Source: Actomonas aquatica
GTDB lineage: Bacteria; Verrucomicrobiota; Verrucomicrobiia; Opitutales; Opitutaceae
Assembly: GCF_019679435.2 (NCBI RefSeq)
Contig: NZ_CP139781.1
Location: 372,001-436,000 of the forward strand
Direction of reading: 5' to 3'
DNA length: 64,000 bases
Positions within the stretch are counted from its first letter, which is position 1; every line of letters begins with the position of its first letter. The position numbers and the translations under genes were made by a program. Below the pieces are notes generated by a model. That model made no database searches, was not told the DNA's origin, and saw only the letters and a program-made list of their open reading frames with translations. Below, piece after piece: positions 46,635 to 55,450 of this stretch.

Positions 46635-47897
46635 TCAGCAGCTTTCGCACCGGCTCAGCACCCAATCCAGCGCGGCGCTGTGGCGGCTGGGGAAGACGAT
46701 GTGCACACCGAGGCTGAAACCATTCGGCAGCGGCACCGGCACGGTGAGCGCGGGCAGGCCGGCGAGAGAGACCGGGGTGGTAAAGTCGAGCAACGCGTCG
46801 CGCAGGCTTTGATCGAGCGCGCCGGTCGGCGGTGAGGGTTGGGTGGAGACGGGGAGAATGAGGAAGTCGTAGTCCTCGAAGGTGCGGGCGAAGGCGAGGC
46901 GCACGCGCATCGCTTTAACTTGAGCGTCGTCGACCTGAGCGGCGGTCCAGCGGCGCCCGCGATCAATGCGGCCCCAGACCGCTTCGCCGTAGTCGTCGCG
47001 GTGGCGGTCGAGGTCATCCTGGTGGACAGCGTAGGCCTCGGTGCTTTGCAGGATGCTGTAAGCCGCGTTGGTGCCTTTGAAGGTGCGGCAGAGCAGGTCG
47101 TCGGCCGCGAGGGTTTCGCTGGTGAAGCGGGCGGCGGTCTCATCCAGCGCCGCCGCGTAATAGTCTCGCGGTGTGACGCCGAAAACGGAGGGCGGCACCC
47201 AGGCGCCGCGCGGAGTTTGCGCACTGGTCGGAAACGTCCCCCGCAGTGCGGTGTGTAAGGTCCGCAGATCGGTCGCGCTACGCGTGAGCCAACCGGCGGT
47301 GTCGAAACTGGGCGCGAGCGGAAAGGCGTCGGCGATGAAGGCGTGATGCGGCGTCTCGCGCCAGCTGTAGAGACCGCAGAATGCGGCCGGCACGCGGAGC
47401 GAGCCGCCGGTGTCGGTGCCGAGGGCGAAAGGCACCAAGCCGGCGGCGACGGCGGCAGCGGAGCCACTGGACGAGCCGCCGGCATCGTGACCGGGAAAGT
47501 GCGGATGCTCCACCTGGCCGTAGTGCTGGTTCTCGCCGGTGAGGCCGTAGGCGAATTCGTGCAGGTGGGTTTTGCCGACCGGGATGGCGCCGAGGGCGCG
47601 CAGGCGGGCGACGAGGGTGCCGTCGGCTTTGGGGCGACGCGGACGTAGGATGCCGCCGCTGCGAGTGGGCTGACCGGCGAGGTGAAAGAGGTCTTTGATG
47701 GCGAACGGCACACCACGCAGCGGCAGTGCGGTGTCATCGATTGCTGCAGCCGCGGCAGTCCAAGCGGAGGAGTCGGGGGGCGTCGCCCAGATGGCAGCTT
47801 GTTGAGCGGTGGGGAGCGCGGCACAGCGCTCGCGAAAGATGGCGGCTGGGGCGGAGGGATCGGTATCGAAACGGGATTGCCAAGCGGCGAAGTCCAT
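46635..47897 (-). CDS. Amidase-signature hydrolase
   Basis: The ATG at 47897 gives 420 residues. The Ser-cisSer-Lys triad is visible: Lys in PFAIKDLF (~66), cis-Ser in GGSSSGS (~142-148) and the nucleophile in GTDTGGSLR (~166). Family members cleave amides such as allophanate, urethanes or aryl amides. Substrate is unknown; proximity to RidA and nucleobase-type genes would suit a nitrogen-releasing step. Confidence 0.88.
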   Translation of the reverse strand: MDFAAWQSRFDTDPSAPAAIFRERCAALPTAQQAAIWATPPDSSAWTAAAAAIDDTALPLRGVPFAIKDLFHLAGQPTRSGGILRPRRPKADGTLVARLRALGAIPVGKTHLHEFAYGLTGENQHYGQVEHPHFPGHDAGGSSSGSAAAVAAGLVPFALGTDTGGSLRVPAAFCGLYSWRETPHHAFIADAFPLAPSFDTAGWLTRSATDLRTLHTALRGTFPTSAQTPRGAWVPPSVFGVTPRDYYAAALDETAARFTSETLAADDLLCRTFKGTNAAYSILQSTEAYAVHQDDLDRHRDDYGEAVWGRIDRGRRWTAAQVDDAQVKAMRVRLAFARTFEDYDFLILPVSTQPSPPTGALDQSLRDALLDFTTPVSLAGLPALTVPVPLPNGFSLGVHIVFPSRHSAALDWVLSRCESC

Positions 47898-48023
47898 GGG
47901 GGGCAGGTTCGGCGCGATTTGGGGCGCTTGGCAATGTTGCGAACAGAGAGTGCCAGATTGTTCGTGGCATTTACCATGCATTCGGGCTGGCGACGGCGAT
48001 GGGTTCGGGTCTACGTGTCCCTC

Positions 48024-48485
48024 ATGGATCCTGAAGCCAAACTTGCAGAACTCGGTCTGGAATTGCCGCCTCCCCCGGCGGCCGGTGGCAACTACCTGCC
48101 CTATGTGCGGACGGGTAACTTGGTTTACTGTGCCGGCGCCATTTCGGTGCGCAACGGCGAGATGACTCACACGGGTCAGGTCGGTGCCGAGCAGACGGTC
48201 GAAACCGGTTATGAGTCCGCCAAGGTGTGCGCGCTCAATACGCTGGCGGTGCTCAAGTCAGCCCTCGGTTCGCTGAGCAAGGTCAAGCGCCTCGTCTACG
48301 TGGGCGGCTACGTGAACGGCGTGTCCGGTTTTGCGGACAGCCCGGCCGTGGTGAACGGCGCCAGCGACCTCTACATCGAGGTGTTTGGTGACGCGGGCCG
48401 CCATGCCCGTGCGGCCGTCGCGGTGGCGGGTCTGCCCAAGGACTCCACCGTGGAGATTCAGATCGTGGCCGAAGCTGCGGAGTAA
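48024..48485 (+). CDS. RidA/YjgF family protein
   Basis: The ATG at 48024 gives 153 residues beginning MDPEAKLAELGLELPPPPAA, which matches the longer RidA-like subgroup; the frame extends upstream into non-homologous sequence. NYLPYVRTGNLVYCAGA and the conserved Arg region (GRHARAAVAVAGLP) fit imine/enamine deaminases. It diverges from the amidase gene and is followed by a bidirectional terminator. Confidence 0.88.
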   Translation: MDPEAKLAELGLELPPPPAAGGNYLPYVRTGNLVYCAGAISVRNGEMTHTGQVGAEQTVETGYESAKVCALNTLAVLKSALGSLSKVKRLVYVGGYVNGVSGFADSPAVVNGASDLYIEVFGDAGRHARAAVAVAGLPKDSTVEIQIVAEAAE

Positions 48486-48506
48486 ATGCCGCAGATCGTT
48501 TCTTTC

Positions 48507-48541
48507 AAAAAAAGGCGCTCCAAATCGGAGCGCCTTTTTTG
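48507..48541. terminator. Bidirectional intrinsic terminator
   Basis: GGCGCTCC / GGAGCGCC with loop AAATC is flanked by an A-run on the left and a T-run on the right, so it can terminate both the rightward RidA gene and the leftward fabV gene. Confidence 0.85.
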
Positions 48542-48579
48542 TGGGAGAGTTTTGAGAAGGAGAGCCGGTCGGCGCTCGC

Positions 48580-49767
48580 TCAAATCATCGGGCGATGCGG
48601 CTCGGTGTCGGCCTCGTAGTCGATGCCGGGCAGGCCGAAACCAAACATCTTAAGGAACTCTTCGCGGTAACCCGCGATGTCGGTGAGCGCTTCGAGATTC
48701 TCGGTAGTCACCTGCGGCCAGATTTCTTTCACGCCGGCTTGGATGTCGTCCTGCATTTCCCAGTCGTCGACGCGGATGCGGCCGGCCTCGTCGAGGTCGA
48801 GCGCTTCGCCGCTGTAGAGGCGGTCGGCGAAGAGACGTTGCATCTGCTCGATGCAGGCCTCGTGCGTGCCCTTGGCCTTCATGAGTTTGTAGAGGATGGA
48901 AATGTAGAGCGGGACAACCGGAATGGCGGAGCTGGCCTGCGAAACCAACGCCTTGTTGACCGAGATCAACGCGCGGCCGTAGCCCTTGGTTTTCATGAGG
49001 GCGTCGATGCGCTTGCAGGCGGCCTCGAGGTCTTTTTTGGCGAGACCGATGGTGCCGTTCTTGTAGATGTCCCAGGTCACCTCGGGGCCGATGTAGGTGT
49101 AGGCCACGGTGGTGGCGCCATCGGCGAGCACGTCGGCATCGTTGAGGGCGTTCATCCAACGCTCCCAATCGTCGCCGCCCATGACGGCGATGGTGTCGGC
49201 GATCTCGGCCTCGGAGGCGGGGTCGATGGAAATGTCGCTCACGACGCCGCGGTCGGTATCCACGGTGCGGTTACTGTAGGTCTGGCCGACTGGCTTGAGC
49301 ACGGATTTGTGCACGGTGCCGGTGTCGGGATGGGGGCGGCGCGGCGAGGCGAGGGAATAGACGACGAGGTCGACCTGACCGAGATCCTCTTTGATGGCGG
49401 CGATGACCTGTTCCTTGGTCTCGTTGGCGAAGGCGTCGCCGTTGAAGTTGCGGGCGTAGAGCCCCTCGGCGCGGGCCTTTTCAGTGAAGGCGATGGTGTT
49501 ATACCAGCCGGCGGTGCCGAGGCGGTCCTCTTCGGACGGGCGCTCAAAGAACACGCCAATCGTCTTCGAACCGGCGCCGAAGGCGGCGGCGATACGCGAA
49601 GCGAGGCCGAACCCGGTCGACGAGCCGATAACGAGCACGTTCTTGGGGCCGTCCTTGATGGAGCCTTTCGACTTCACGTAGTCGATTTGTTGCTGGATGT
49701 GAGCTGCGCAACCCTCGGGGTGAGAGGTGACGCAGACGAAGCCGCGAACACGAGGTTTGATGACCAT
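48580..49767 (-). CDS. fabV: Trans-2-enoyl-CoA/ACP reductase FabV
   Basis: The 395-residue protein is full length. It shows MVIKPRVRGFVCVTSHPEGC, the nucleotide-binding VIGSSTGFGLASRIAAAFG (~46-64) and the catalytic Tyr-x8-Lys in YIGPEVTWDIYKNGTIGLAKKD, where FabV has Yx8K. It reduces the enoyl intermediate with NADH in fatty acid synthesis and is typically resistant to triclosan. It is monocistronic as far as can be seen. Confidence 0.95.
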   Translation of the reverse strand: MVIKPRVRGFVCVTSHPEGCAAHIQQQIDYVKSKGSIKDGPKNVLVIGSSTGFGLASRIAAAFGAGSKTIGVFFERPSEEDRLGTAGWYNTIAFTEKARAEGLYARNFNGDAFANETKEQVIAAIKEDLGQVDLVVYSLASPRRPHPDTGTVHKSVLKPVGQTYSNRTVDTDRGVVSDISIDPASEAEIADTIAVMGGDDWERWMNALNDADVLADGATTVAYTYIGPEVTWDIYKNGTIGLAKKDLEAACKRIDALMKTKGYGRALISVNKALVSQASSAIPVVPLYISILYKLMKAKGTHEACIEQMQRLFADRLYSGEALDLDEAGRIRVDDWEMQDDIQAGVKEIWPQVTTENLEALTDIAGYREEFLKMFGFGLPGIDYEADTEPHRPMI

Positions 49768-49823
49768 GGGCTCGCAAGCTGCGGGTGGCTCCGCGGGCTG
49801 GCAAGTGCGGAAAATCGGTCGGA

Positions 49824-50432
49824 TTAGGGCTGTAGCGAGCCACCAAAACGGTGGACGGTGGCGCTCGGAGCGTCTGTTGCCAGCTCCAGGGTGAAGGCCG
49901 TCACGGTGGCCGGTTCCTCTGGCTGAAAGGTGAACAACCCGCGCACAAACTCTGCGGGCGGAGCCGCGGCGAACACCTGATCCTGCACGAATCGATCGCT
50001 GGAGGGACGGCGGGTCGCCGTGAGGGTGAAGCGGACGTCCACCGGGAGCGGTTTGTTCGAGATGTAGAGCAGGACCCCTTCGCCGCTGGTGGGCGACCAG
50101 ATGACGGCAAAGGAGGGCGCAGTTGCGGCGTCGGCCGGCGAGAGCAAGGCAAGGCGGGCTTCCCCGAGATCGACCGAATCCTGCGCCAGTCGTTGGCTGA
50201 TGACGCGCTCCATGGCCAGTTCCTGCTCGGCGGCTTGGAGGGCGGTTTGCGCGAGCAGGGCCTCTTGGCGGACGAGCTCCGTCTGGTTGTGTTGGCGATA
50301 ACTGACCAGCGCTACCAGCAACAGCGCGGCGAGCGCGAGCAAGCTGATGAGAACCACCGCCGCCGTCGCCGCCCGTTGTGGCCGCGCCGGGCGCGAGTCA
50401 GGTCGGGAGGTGTGGGCGGAGAGGGAAATCAT
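49824..50432 (-). CDS. Single-pass membrane protein of the exosortase locus (202 aa)
   Basis: A basic N-terminus (RPDSRPARPQRAA) leads into a membrane helix (VVLISLLALAALLLVALV, ~26-43), a coiled-coil-like stretch (~45-80) and a beta-rich periplasmic domain. FAVIWSPTSGEGVLLYI and a later Phe-rich strand faintly resemble the C-terminal half of anti-sigma-K (RskA) proteins, but no zinc-binding anti-sigma motif is present. It starts one base after the stop of a 30-codon membrane gene, so translation is probably coupled. Role unknown. Confidence 0.6.
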   Translation of the reverse strand: MISLSAHTSRPDSRPARPQRAATAAVVLISLLALAALLLVALVSYRQHNQTELVRQEALLAQTALQAAEQELAMERVISQRLAQDSVDLGEARLALLSPADAATAPSFAVIWSPTSGEGVLLYISNKPLPVDVRFTLTATRRPSSDRFVQDQVFAAAPPAEFVRGLFTFQPEEPATVTAFTLELATDAPSATVHRFGGSLQP

Positions 50433-50433
50433 G

Positions 50434-50526
50434 CTAGAGGACGGCGAAACCGATCACGCCGAGGACGATAAAAACCGCGAGCCAAATGAGCGCATGGCGC
50501 TCGCGCGTGGTGAGTTTGAAGAGCAT
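50434..50526 (-). CDS. 30-residue membrane peptide (small ORF)
   Basis: The reading frame, too short for many gene finders, encodes a basic start MLFKLTTRERH and then one helix (ALIWLAVFIVLGVIGFAVL). It lies 29 bases downstream of the exosortase stop and its own stop is one base before the next ATG, on the same strand. The tight fit and the positive-inside single-helix pattern support a real gene. Its N-terminus is like that of ComEA-type anchors without any following domain. Confidence 0.55.
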   Translation of the reverse strand: MLFKLTTRERHALIWLAVFIVLGVIGFAVL

Positions 50527-50555
50527 GACGTGACGGCGCGGGGCGGGTTACGAGG

Positions 50556-52205
50556 TCAGAGGCCGAAGGGTTGCAGTCCGGCGAAAAACTCCTGCAGCAA
50601 CGGCTCGTCGCGAATCGTTTCCCAGGGCTGATTGCTGGAAAGGCGCACGAACATCTGTTCGCCGTCGCTGCGGATGCCGTAGTGGAAAACCGAAGACAGG
50701 AGCTCCAAGGGGCGACGCGGATTAAACTCCCGAATGACGCGGCGGTCGTAACTGTGCCAGAACCAGACGTGCTGCGGCATACGTTGGTTGTGGAAAAGGC
50801 GGTGTTCGGCGACATGCAGTTGCCGTTCGCCGAGGTCGAGGCGGGTAGTGGTTTCGGCAATCGGCTGCGGACTCCAACCGGCACCGGGCCAGCAGGCATC
50901 AGGGGTGTGGGAGGCGACGGTGCTGACCGGGGCCTGGCCCGGGGCCCAGTAGGCGATGTAGAGTGTGACTTGGAGCAGCTCGCCGTTGGGGCCCTCTTTG
51001 AGGTAGATGCGCTGGCCGAGGTTTTCGGTCTCCAGGATGTCCGAGAAGCGGTAGAGATCGGTGCTGGTGGCGACGCGCCACCCGGCCGGAGCAGGCGGCA
51101 TGAACGCGAGGACATCGGGCACGGGTGATTCATTGCCGGTGGTGGCGGGGCGCGTCATGACCGTGAAAAACAGGACCACGGCGAGGCCGGCGGTGTAGCC
51201 GGCGAAGTAGATCGGTCGAACCCGGCGGGCGGGCGCGAGGGCGGTGAGATTGTCGGCTTCCGGCGGAGTGGCGACCGGTTCGGCTGCCGGGGAAACGTCT
51301 TCCAGCTTTTCCAGTAGCAAGGCCAGCAGTCCGAGCAGCACGGCGGTGATGCCGAGGATGGCGAAGCCGGTGGCGTCATGCCAGAATCCGGTGATGTCGA
51401 CGCCGCGATTGGCCAACAAGGTGAGCAAAAGCGAGCGGACGAAATTCATCCCGATGGCCAGCAGCGGGGCGAGCACCAGCAAGGTGATGCGGCTGCCAAC
51501 CTTGCGCACAAACGCAGCGGAGAAGAAGAGACCGGCAAACACGCAGGACAAGAGACTCCGCACGCCGCTGCAGGCTTCTTCGACGCCGACCGAGGTATTG
51601 GCTAGCTCGATGATGTTGCCGTTTTGGATGGCCGGAACGCCGAGCAGGTGGAGCGCTTCCAGCACTCGATCCGAGACCCAGAGCTGGAGGGTGAAGGTGA
51701 GGGAATGGTAAGTTCCCGGCGGCAGCGGCAGGGAGAAGACCCAGAGGAGCAGGGCGGCGACCGTGATCCAGTTGGCCGGCACCAGACGGACCTGCGGGGT
51801 GGCGGCGAGGAGCAACAGGGCGGCCAGCGCGCCGGTCGTGCTGAAACCGAGGAGGAAAAGCACGAGCGTGTGCGTCCAGTCGAGCGCGGCGGCAAATAAC
51901 GACGCGATGATCAGCAGGCCGAGACTGGCGAACAGGCCGAGGCATACGACGCTTATCCAAAGTTTGGATACGTTCCACCAGCGCAGCGGACCGCGTTGTC
52001 GACTCTCGTGCAGCAGGACGGCGAAAAGAATCGGGGTGAAGAAGCCGTGAGACAGGTCGGGGTTGGCCGACCATTCCGGCACGATGCGCCAGAGCCAGGC
52101 GACGAGCAGGACGGCGAGGCTGCCGGGAATCCACCACGAACCCGGCCCGAGGGCCCGCAAGAGCCCGGGCACTTCCCGCCACGGTCGAGTGGGCGTTGGG
52201 TTCAT
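50556..52205 (-). CDS. Exosortase fused to an EpsI-type domain
   Basis: The 549-residue protein has an N-terminal multi-helix exosortase with the catalytic Cys in EEACSGVRSLL (~215), Arg in NFVRSLLLTLLANRG (~258) and His in FWHDATGF (~274). After a further helix it continues with an EpsI-type periplasmic domain (residues ~330-549, LQVTLYIAYW, HRLFHNQRMPQHVW). Exosortases sort PEP-CTERM proteins in bacteria that make exopolysaccharide. The start overlaps the upstream gene's stop by four bases (ATGA). Confidence 0.9.
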   Translation of the reverse strand: MNPTPTRPWREVPGLLRALGPGSWWIPGSLAVLLVAWLWRIVPEWSANPDLSHGFFTPILFAVLLHESRQRGPLRWWNVSKLWISVVCLGLFASLGLLIIASLFAAALDWTHTLVLFLLGFSTTGALAALLLLAATPQVRLVPANWITVAALLLWVFSLPLPPGTYHSLTFTLQLWVSDRVLEALHLLGVPAIQNGNIIELANTSVGVEEACSGVRSLLSCVFAGLFFSAAFVRKVGSRITLLVLAPLLAIGMNFVRSLLLTLLANRGVDITGFWHDATGFAILGITAVLLGLLALLLEKLEDVSPAAEPVATPPEADNLTALAPARRVRPIYFAGYTAGLAVVLFFTVMTRPATTGNESPVPDVLAFMPPAPAGWRVATSTDLYRFSDILETENLGQRIYLKEGPNGELLQVTLYIAYWAPGQAPVSTVASHTPDACWPGAGWSPQPIAETTTRLDLGERQLHVAEHRLFHNQRMPQHVWFWHSYDRRVIREFNPRRPLELLSSVFHYGIRSDGEQMFVRLSSNQPWETIRDEPLLQEFFAGLQPFGL

Positions 52206-53683
52206 TGTCGGGGCATTTCGAAGCGTTCGAGCAGGGCGTAGGTCATCTCCAGGGAAAGCGGCTGGAGGCTGGGGAGCACGCGCTCGATGCGCACCTGGCG
52301 AGGAGAGCGCATCATCGCGGTGATGGCGTCGAGGGCTTTGAAGGAGGTGCCGGCTTCCTGACGGAGGATGTCGCCGAGGCGGCTCTGGCGGGGGAAATCG
52401 CCTTGGGCGCCGGAGAGGGCAAACATCGCGACCAGCGCGGAAAGGCGTTCACCAGGGGCGGAGAGTTTCATGGGGTCGACGCGATTGCGGACCATTTGAT
52501 AGAGCTCTTCGTCGGGATTGACAATAAGGTGTGCGCACAGGAGTTCGACCTGCACGAGGCTCGGGTCGAGCCGAGTGAGGCGGTCGAAGAGGCCGAGTTG
52601 GTTGGCGCGAGCGTTGGCGCGGGCAAAGGCCTGCAACTGCAGCGAGATGCGGTCGCGGTCGCCGAGGCGGTCGTTGAGCTGGTTGAGCAACTCGACGGCG
52701 CGGGCAGGGTCGCCCAGTTCGATGAGTCGCCGCAGTTGGTAGTAGATCACGAAGCTCGGCACATCGGGGGGCGGCGGATGGCCCAGCAGTTCGATCGAAA
52801 AGGCGGCAGGCCGGGCGCGGACCTCGGTCTCCAGAGTGAGCACCTCGCGCACGCCGGGCTGCATGGCTTCGGTCTGTTGCAGGATGCGGGTGAGTAGATC
52901 GGTGTTGCCGGTGCGTTCGTTGGCAAAAAGCAGGGCATGCGACCAGGCCGCGACCATTTCGGGGTCGAAGGCGAGGGCGCGGGCGGAGAGCTTTTCGATG
53001 GCGCCGTAGTCGGCGCGAGGAAGCAGAGCCCGGAGCCATGTGCGAGCGGTGCGCGCCCGCTGCTCGGGGTGGTCGTTCATCAACTGCTCGTATAGGTGGT
53101 TGGAAACGTCGGGTCGCGTGGCTTGCCATAGTTTGGCGAGTGAGAGGCCGGCTTCGTAGTTGCCCGGGTCGTATTCGTAGGCGAGGGAGAGTGACATCAC
53201 CGCCGCGTTCAGGTCGCCCGTCTGGTAGGCGGTTTCGGCCTGTTCCAAGTAGTAGGCGGCACGGGCTTCGTCGATCTGACTCCAGTTCGGCGGCCAGACG
53301 ATCATCTTCAGTGTGACCGGAAATCCGATCAGGCGCAGGCCGCCGTAGGCACCAAAAATGGCGAGACTGAACAGCAGCACGGTGCAGGTCCCGTAGAACG
53401 CGATGACGCGGCCCCAGTAAGGACGCACCTCGGCGGCATTGACGCTACATTTGAGTTTACCGTCGGCATTAGGTTGGAGGAGTGGGCAAACGGTGCGAAA
53501 GCGAGCCGGTTTGGAAAAATGCAGCGCGGCATCGCACCCCGTTTCACCGGCTCGACCGGAATCCGAGAGGTTCTGGCAAGGGCATGCGGAAGACCCCCTA
53601 CCGGAACGATAGAGGGTCTTGCGGGTATTCCAGTAGATGAAACCCCAGCAGATTCGGAAGATATCGGCGATCCAGCCCAGCAC
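52202..53683 (-). CDS. TPR-like membrane-anchored protein with Cys-rich N-terminus
   Basis: The GTG at 53683 gives 493 residues. The N-terminal ~85 residues contain CPC and further single cysteines (TGCDAAL, RTVCPLL, KLKCSV), possibly a metal or zinc site. A membrane helix follows (VIAFYGTCTVLLFSLAIFGA, ~96-115), then alpha-helical TPR-like repeats (AEQAYQTGDLNAAVMSLSLAYEYDP-type pattern, from ~145 onward). It overlaps the exosortase start by four bases, so the two are made together. The repeats probably mediate assembly at the export or exopolysaccharide machinery. Confidence 0.68.
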   Translation of the reverse strand: MLGWIADIFRICWGFIYWNTRKTLYRSGRGSSACPCQNLSDSGRAGETGCDAALHFSKPARFRTVCPLLQPNADGKLKCSVNAAEVRPYWGRVIAFYGTCTVLLFSLAIFGAYGGLRLIGFPVTLKMIVWPPNWSQIDEARAAYYLEQAETAYQTGDLNAAVMSLSLAYEYDPGNYEAGLSLAKLWQATRPDVSNHLYEQLMNDHPEQRARTARTWLRALLPRADYGAIEKLSARALAFDPEMVAAWSHALLFANERTGNTDLLTRILQQTEAMQPGVREVLTLETEVRARPAAFSIELLGHPPPPDVPSFVIYYQLRRLIELGDPARAVELLNQLNDRLGDRDRISLQLQAFARANARANQLGLFDRLTRLDPSLVQVELLCAHLIVNPDEELYQMVRNRVDPMKLSAPGERLSALVAMFALSGAQGDFPRQSRLGDILRQEAGTSFKALDAITAMMRSPRQVRIERVLPSLQPLSLEMTYALLERFEMPRQ

Positions 53684-53834
53684 AGGTCGGCGAATGTGTG
53701 ATGCAAATGGGTGGTCGGCAACCCGTAAGGTTGAGGCAGGGTATATAAGGAAAACACCCGAGGCGCGGAATCGGCGTGTGCCGCTGGAATTACGGGGAAG
53801 TCGGGTTAGGGTTCGATCGCCGAACCTTTACCTG

Positions 53835-54455
53835 ATGCGTATGAAATCGACCCTACGATCCGTCCTCACCGCCACGGTTTTCAGCGCGGTGCTCGCCCTC
53901 CCCACGTTCGCTTCCCAAGCGTCGGTCGGGGAACAGGCTCCTGACTTCACGCTCACCTCCATCGACGGCCAAACCCACCGGCTGAGCGACTTTAAGGGCA
54001 AAACGGTGGTCCTCGAATGGGTGAATCCAGAGTGCCCGTTCGTGGTGAAGCACTACTCCAGTGGAAATATCCCCGCGCTGCAAAAGTCTGCCACGGATGA
54101 CGGGGTGGTCTGGCTGGCAATCAATTCGGGGTCGCCGGGAGCCCAAGGCGACTATGACCCTGAAAAGGCTGCAGGTTGGATGGAATCAAACGAAGCCGCT
54201 CCGACCGCGTATTTTCGCGACCAAGACGGCAAAGTGGGGCGTCTCTATGGCGCCAAAACCACCCCGCACATGTATGTGATCAATCCGGAGGGGGAGCTGG
54301 TTTACAACGGTGCGATCGACAGTATCCCGTCGGCGAGCAAACGCGACTTGGCCAAGGCGCAGAATTACGTGATCGCCGCGCTGGCCGCGGTGAAAAACGG
54401 ACACGAGCTCGAACGTGATCAGACCCAGCCCTACGGCTGTGGTGTCAAATATTGA
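53835..54455 (+). CDS. Secreted thioredoxin/redoxin-fold protein
   Basis: The ATG at 53835 gives 206 residues with a signal peptide (MRMKSTLRSVLTATVFSAVLA). The AhpC/TSA-type domain begins GEQAPDFTLTSIDG and has one Cys in NPECPFVVKHY (~60-70), like the peroxidatic position of one-Cys redoxins, rather than CxxC. The C-terminal RDQTQPYGCGVKY has a second Cys that could serve as resolving Cys. It is exported and probably reduces or oxidises partners in the periplasm. A terminator follows. Confidence 0.85.
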   Translation: MRMKSTLRSVLTATVFSAVLALPTFASQASVGEQAPDFTLTSIDGQTHRLSDFKGKTVVLEWVNPECPFVVKHYSSGNIPALQKSATDDGVVWLAINSGSPGAQGDYDPEKAAGWMESNEAAPTAYFRDQDGKVGRLYGAKTTPHMYVINPEGELVYNGAIDSIPSASKRDLAKAQNYVIAALAAVKNGHELERDQTQPYGCGVKY

Positions 54456-54486
54456 GCGTTTTCAGCGCCGCCCCTGATTCTTTTCC

Positions 54487-54519
54487 AGACCGATGCTCAC
54501 GGGCATCGGTCTTTCTTTT
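54487..54519 (+). terminator. Intrinsic terminator after the redoxin gene
   Basis: A perfect 10-bp stem AGACCGATGC / GCATCGGTCT with loop TCACGG is followed by TTCTTTTG, starting 31 bases beyond the redoxin stop. Confidence 0.88.
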
Positions 54520-54539
54520 GGGCGCGCGCGAAGCCGGAG

Positions 54540-55397
54540 CTAGGGTAACCGAGGGAAGGTGAATAAATCCGCGTCGATGGTGCCGTCGGCGACGCGGTTC
54601 ACAGAACCGGTGAGTTGGACGGCGTAGTCGGGGTCGATGGTGATTTCGATTTCGCCCCCCGGCATTTCGACGGTCAGCTGGTCGTCCACCAGTCCGAGCC
54701 GATGGGCGACGGCGGCGGCCGCGCTGGAGCTCGATCCGGAGGCAAGGGTGTAGCCGGCGCCGCGCTCCCAAATCTCGATGCGAATGCGACGACGGTCGAT
54801 CACCTGCAGAAACTGGAGATTAATGCGTTGGGGAAAGAGCGGGTGGTTTTCGATGGCGGCGCCGTAGCGATGCGCGAGGTCGGCGGAAATTTCCGGCAGC
54901 GGGACCACGCAGTGGGGATTACCGATGCTGGCCGCGCAAAAAGTGAACTCCTGGTCGCCGGCTGTGAGGGTTTCGTTGATCACCTCGCGGTCGGGGCCGG
55001 TGACCGGAATCTTGGGGCTTTGAAAGGTGACGCGGCCCATGTCGACGGTGACGCGAGCGGCACCGTCGTGCACGGTGGCGACCACTTCACCGCCAAGCGT
55101 TGAGATGGGCAGGGTGGCGGACTCGGGTTGATGGGTGTCCCAGAGGTAGCGGGCAAAGATGCGCAGACCGTTGCCGGATTTTTCGGCTTCAGATCCGTCG
55201 GGGTTGAAGATGCGCAGGCCGTAGGGGGTATGCTCAGTCGGAAACGGCCCCCAGAGAATGCCGTCGGAGCCGACCCCAAAATTGCGGTGGCAGATGGCGC
55301 GGATGGCGGCGGCGTCGGGGGGAGAGGATTCGGGCCACTCGGCCGGATCGATGACAATGTAGTCGTTGCCGAGCGCGTGATACTTGTGAAAAAGCAT
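54540..55397 (-). CDS. dapF: DapF-family epimerase homologue lacking both catalytic cysteines
   Basis: The ATG at 55397 gives 285 residues, beginning MLFHKYHALGNDYIVID as in DapF. Two symmetrical halves are present, with the conserved GNG (75-77) and ERGAG (211-215). However, the two active-site cysteines are serines here: Ser74 in KSGNGLRIF (normally CGNG) and Ser220 in TLASGSSSS (normally ACGTG). DapF normally converts LL- to meso-diaminopimelate for lysine and peptidoglycan. Loss of both thiols casts doubt on normal epimerase activity, though related epimerases and dehydratases in this fold use Ser or Thr. The family assignment is firm, the reaction is not. Confidence 0.85.
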   Translation of the reverse strand: MLFHKYHALGNDYIVIDPAEWPESSPPDAAAIRAICHRNFGVGSDGILWGPFPTEHTPYGLRIFNPDGSEAEKSGNGLRIFARYLWDTHQPESATLPISTLGGEVVATVHDGAARVTVDMGRVTFQSPKIPVTGPDREVINETLTAGDQEFTFCAASIGNPHCVVPLPEISADLAHRYGAAIENHPLFPQRINLQFLQVIDRRRIRIEIWERGAGYTLASGSSSSAAAAVAHRLGLVDDQLTVEMPGGEIEITIDPDYAVQLTGSVNRVADGTIDADLFTFPRLP

Positions 55398-55450
55398 GAG
55401 GAGGCGGGTGTCGCCAGAGATTGGATACGTGGTTCCGGTGGGTGGGCCGC

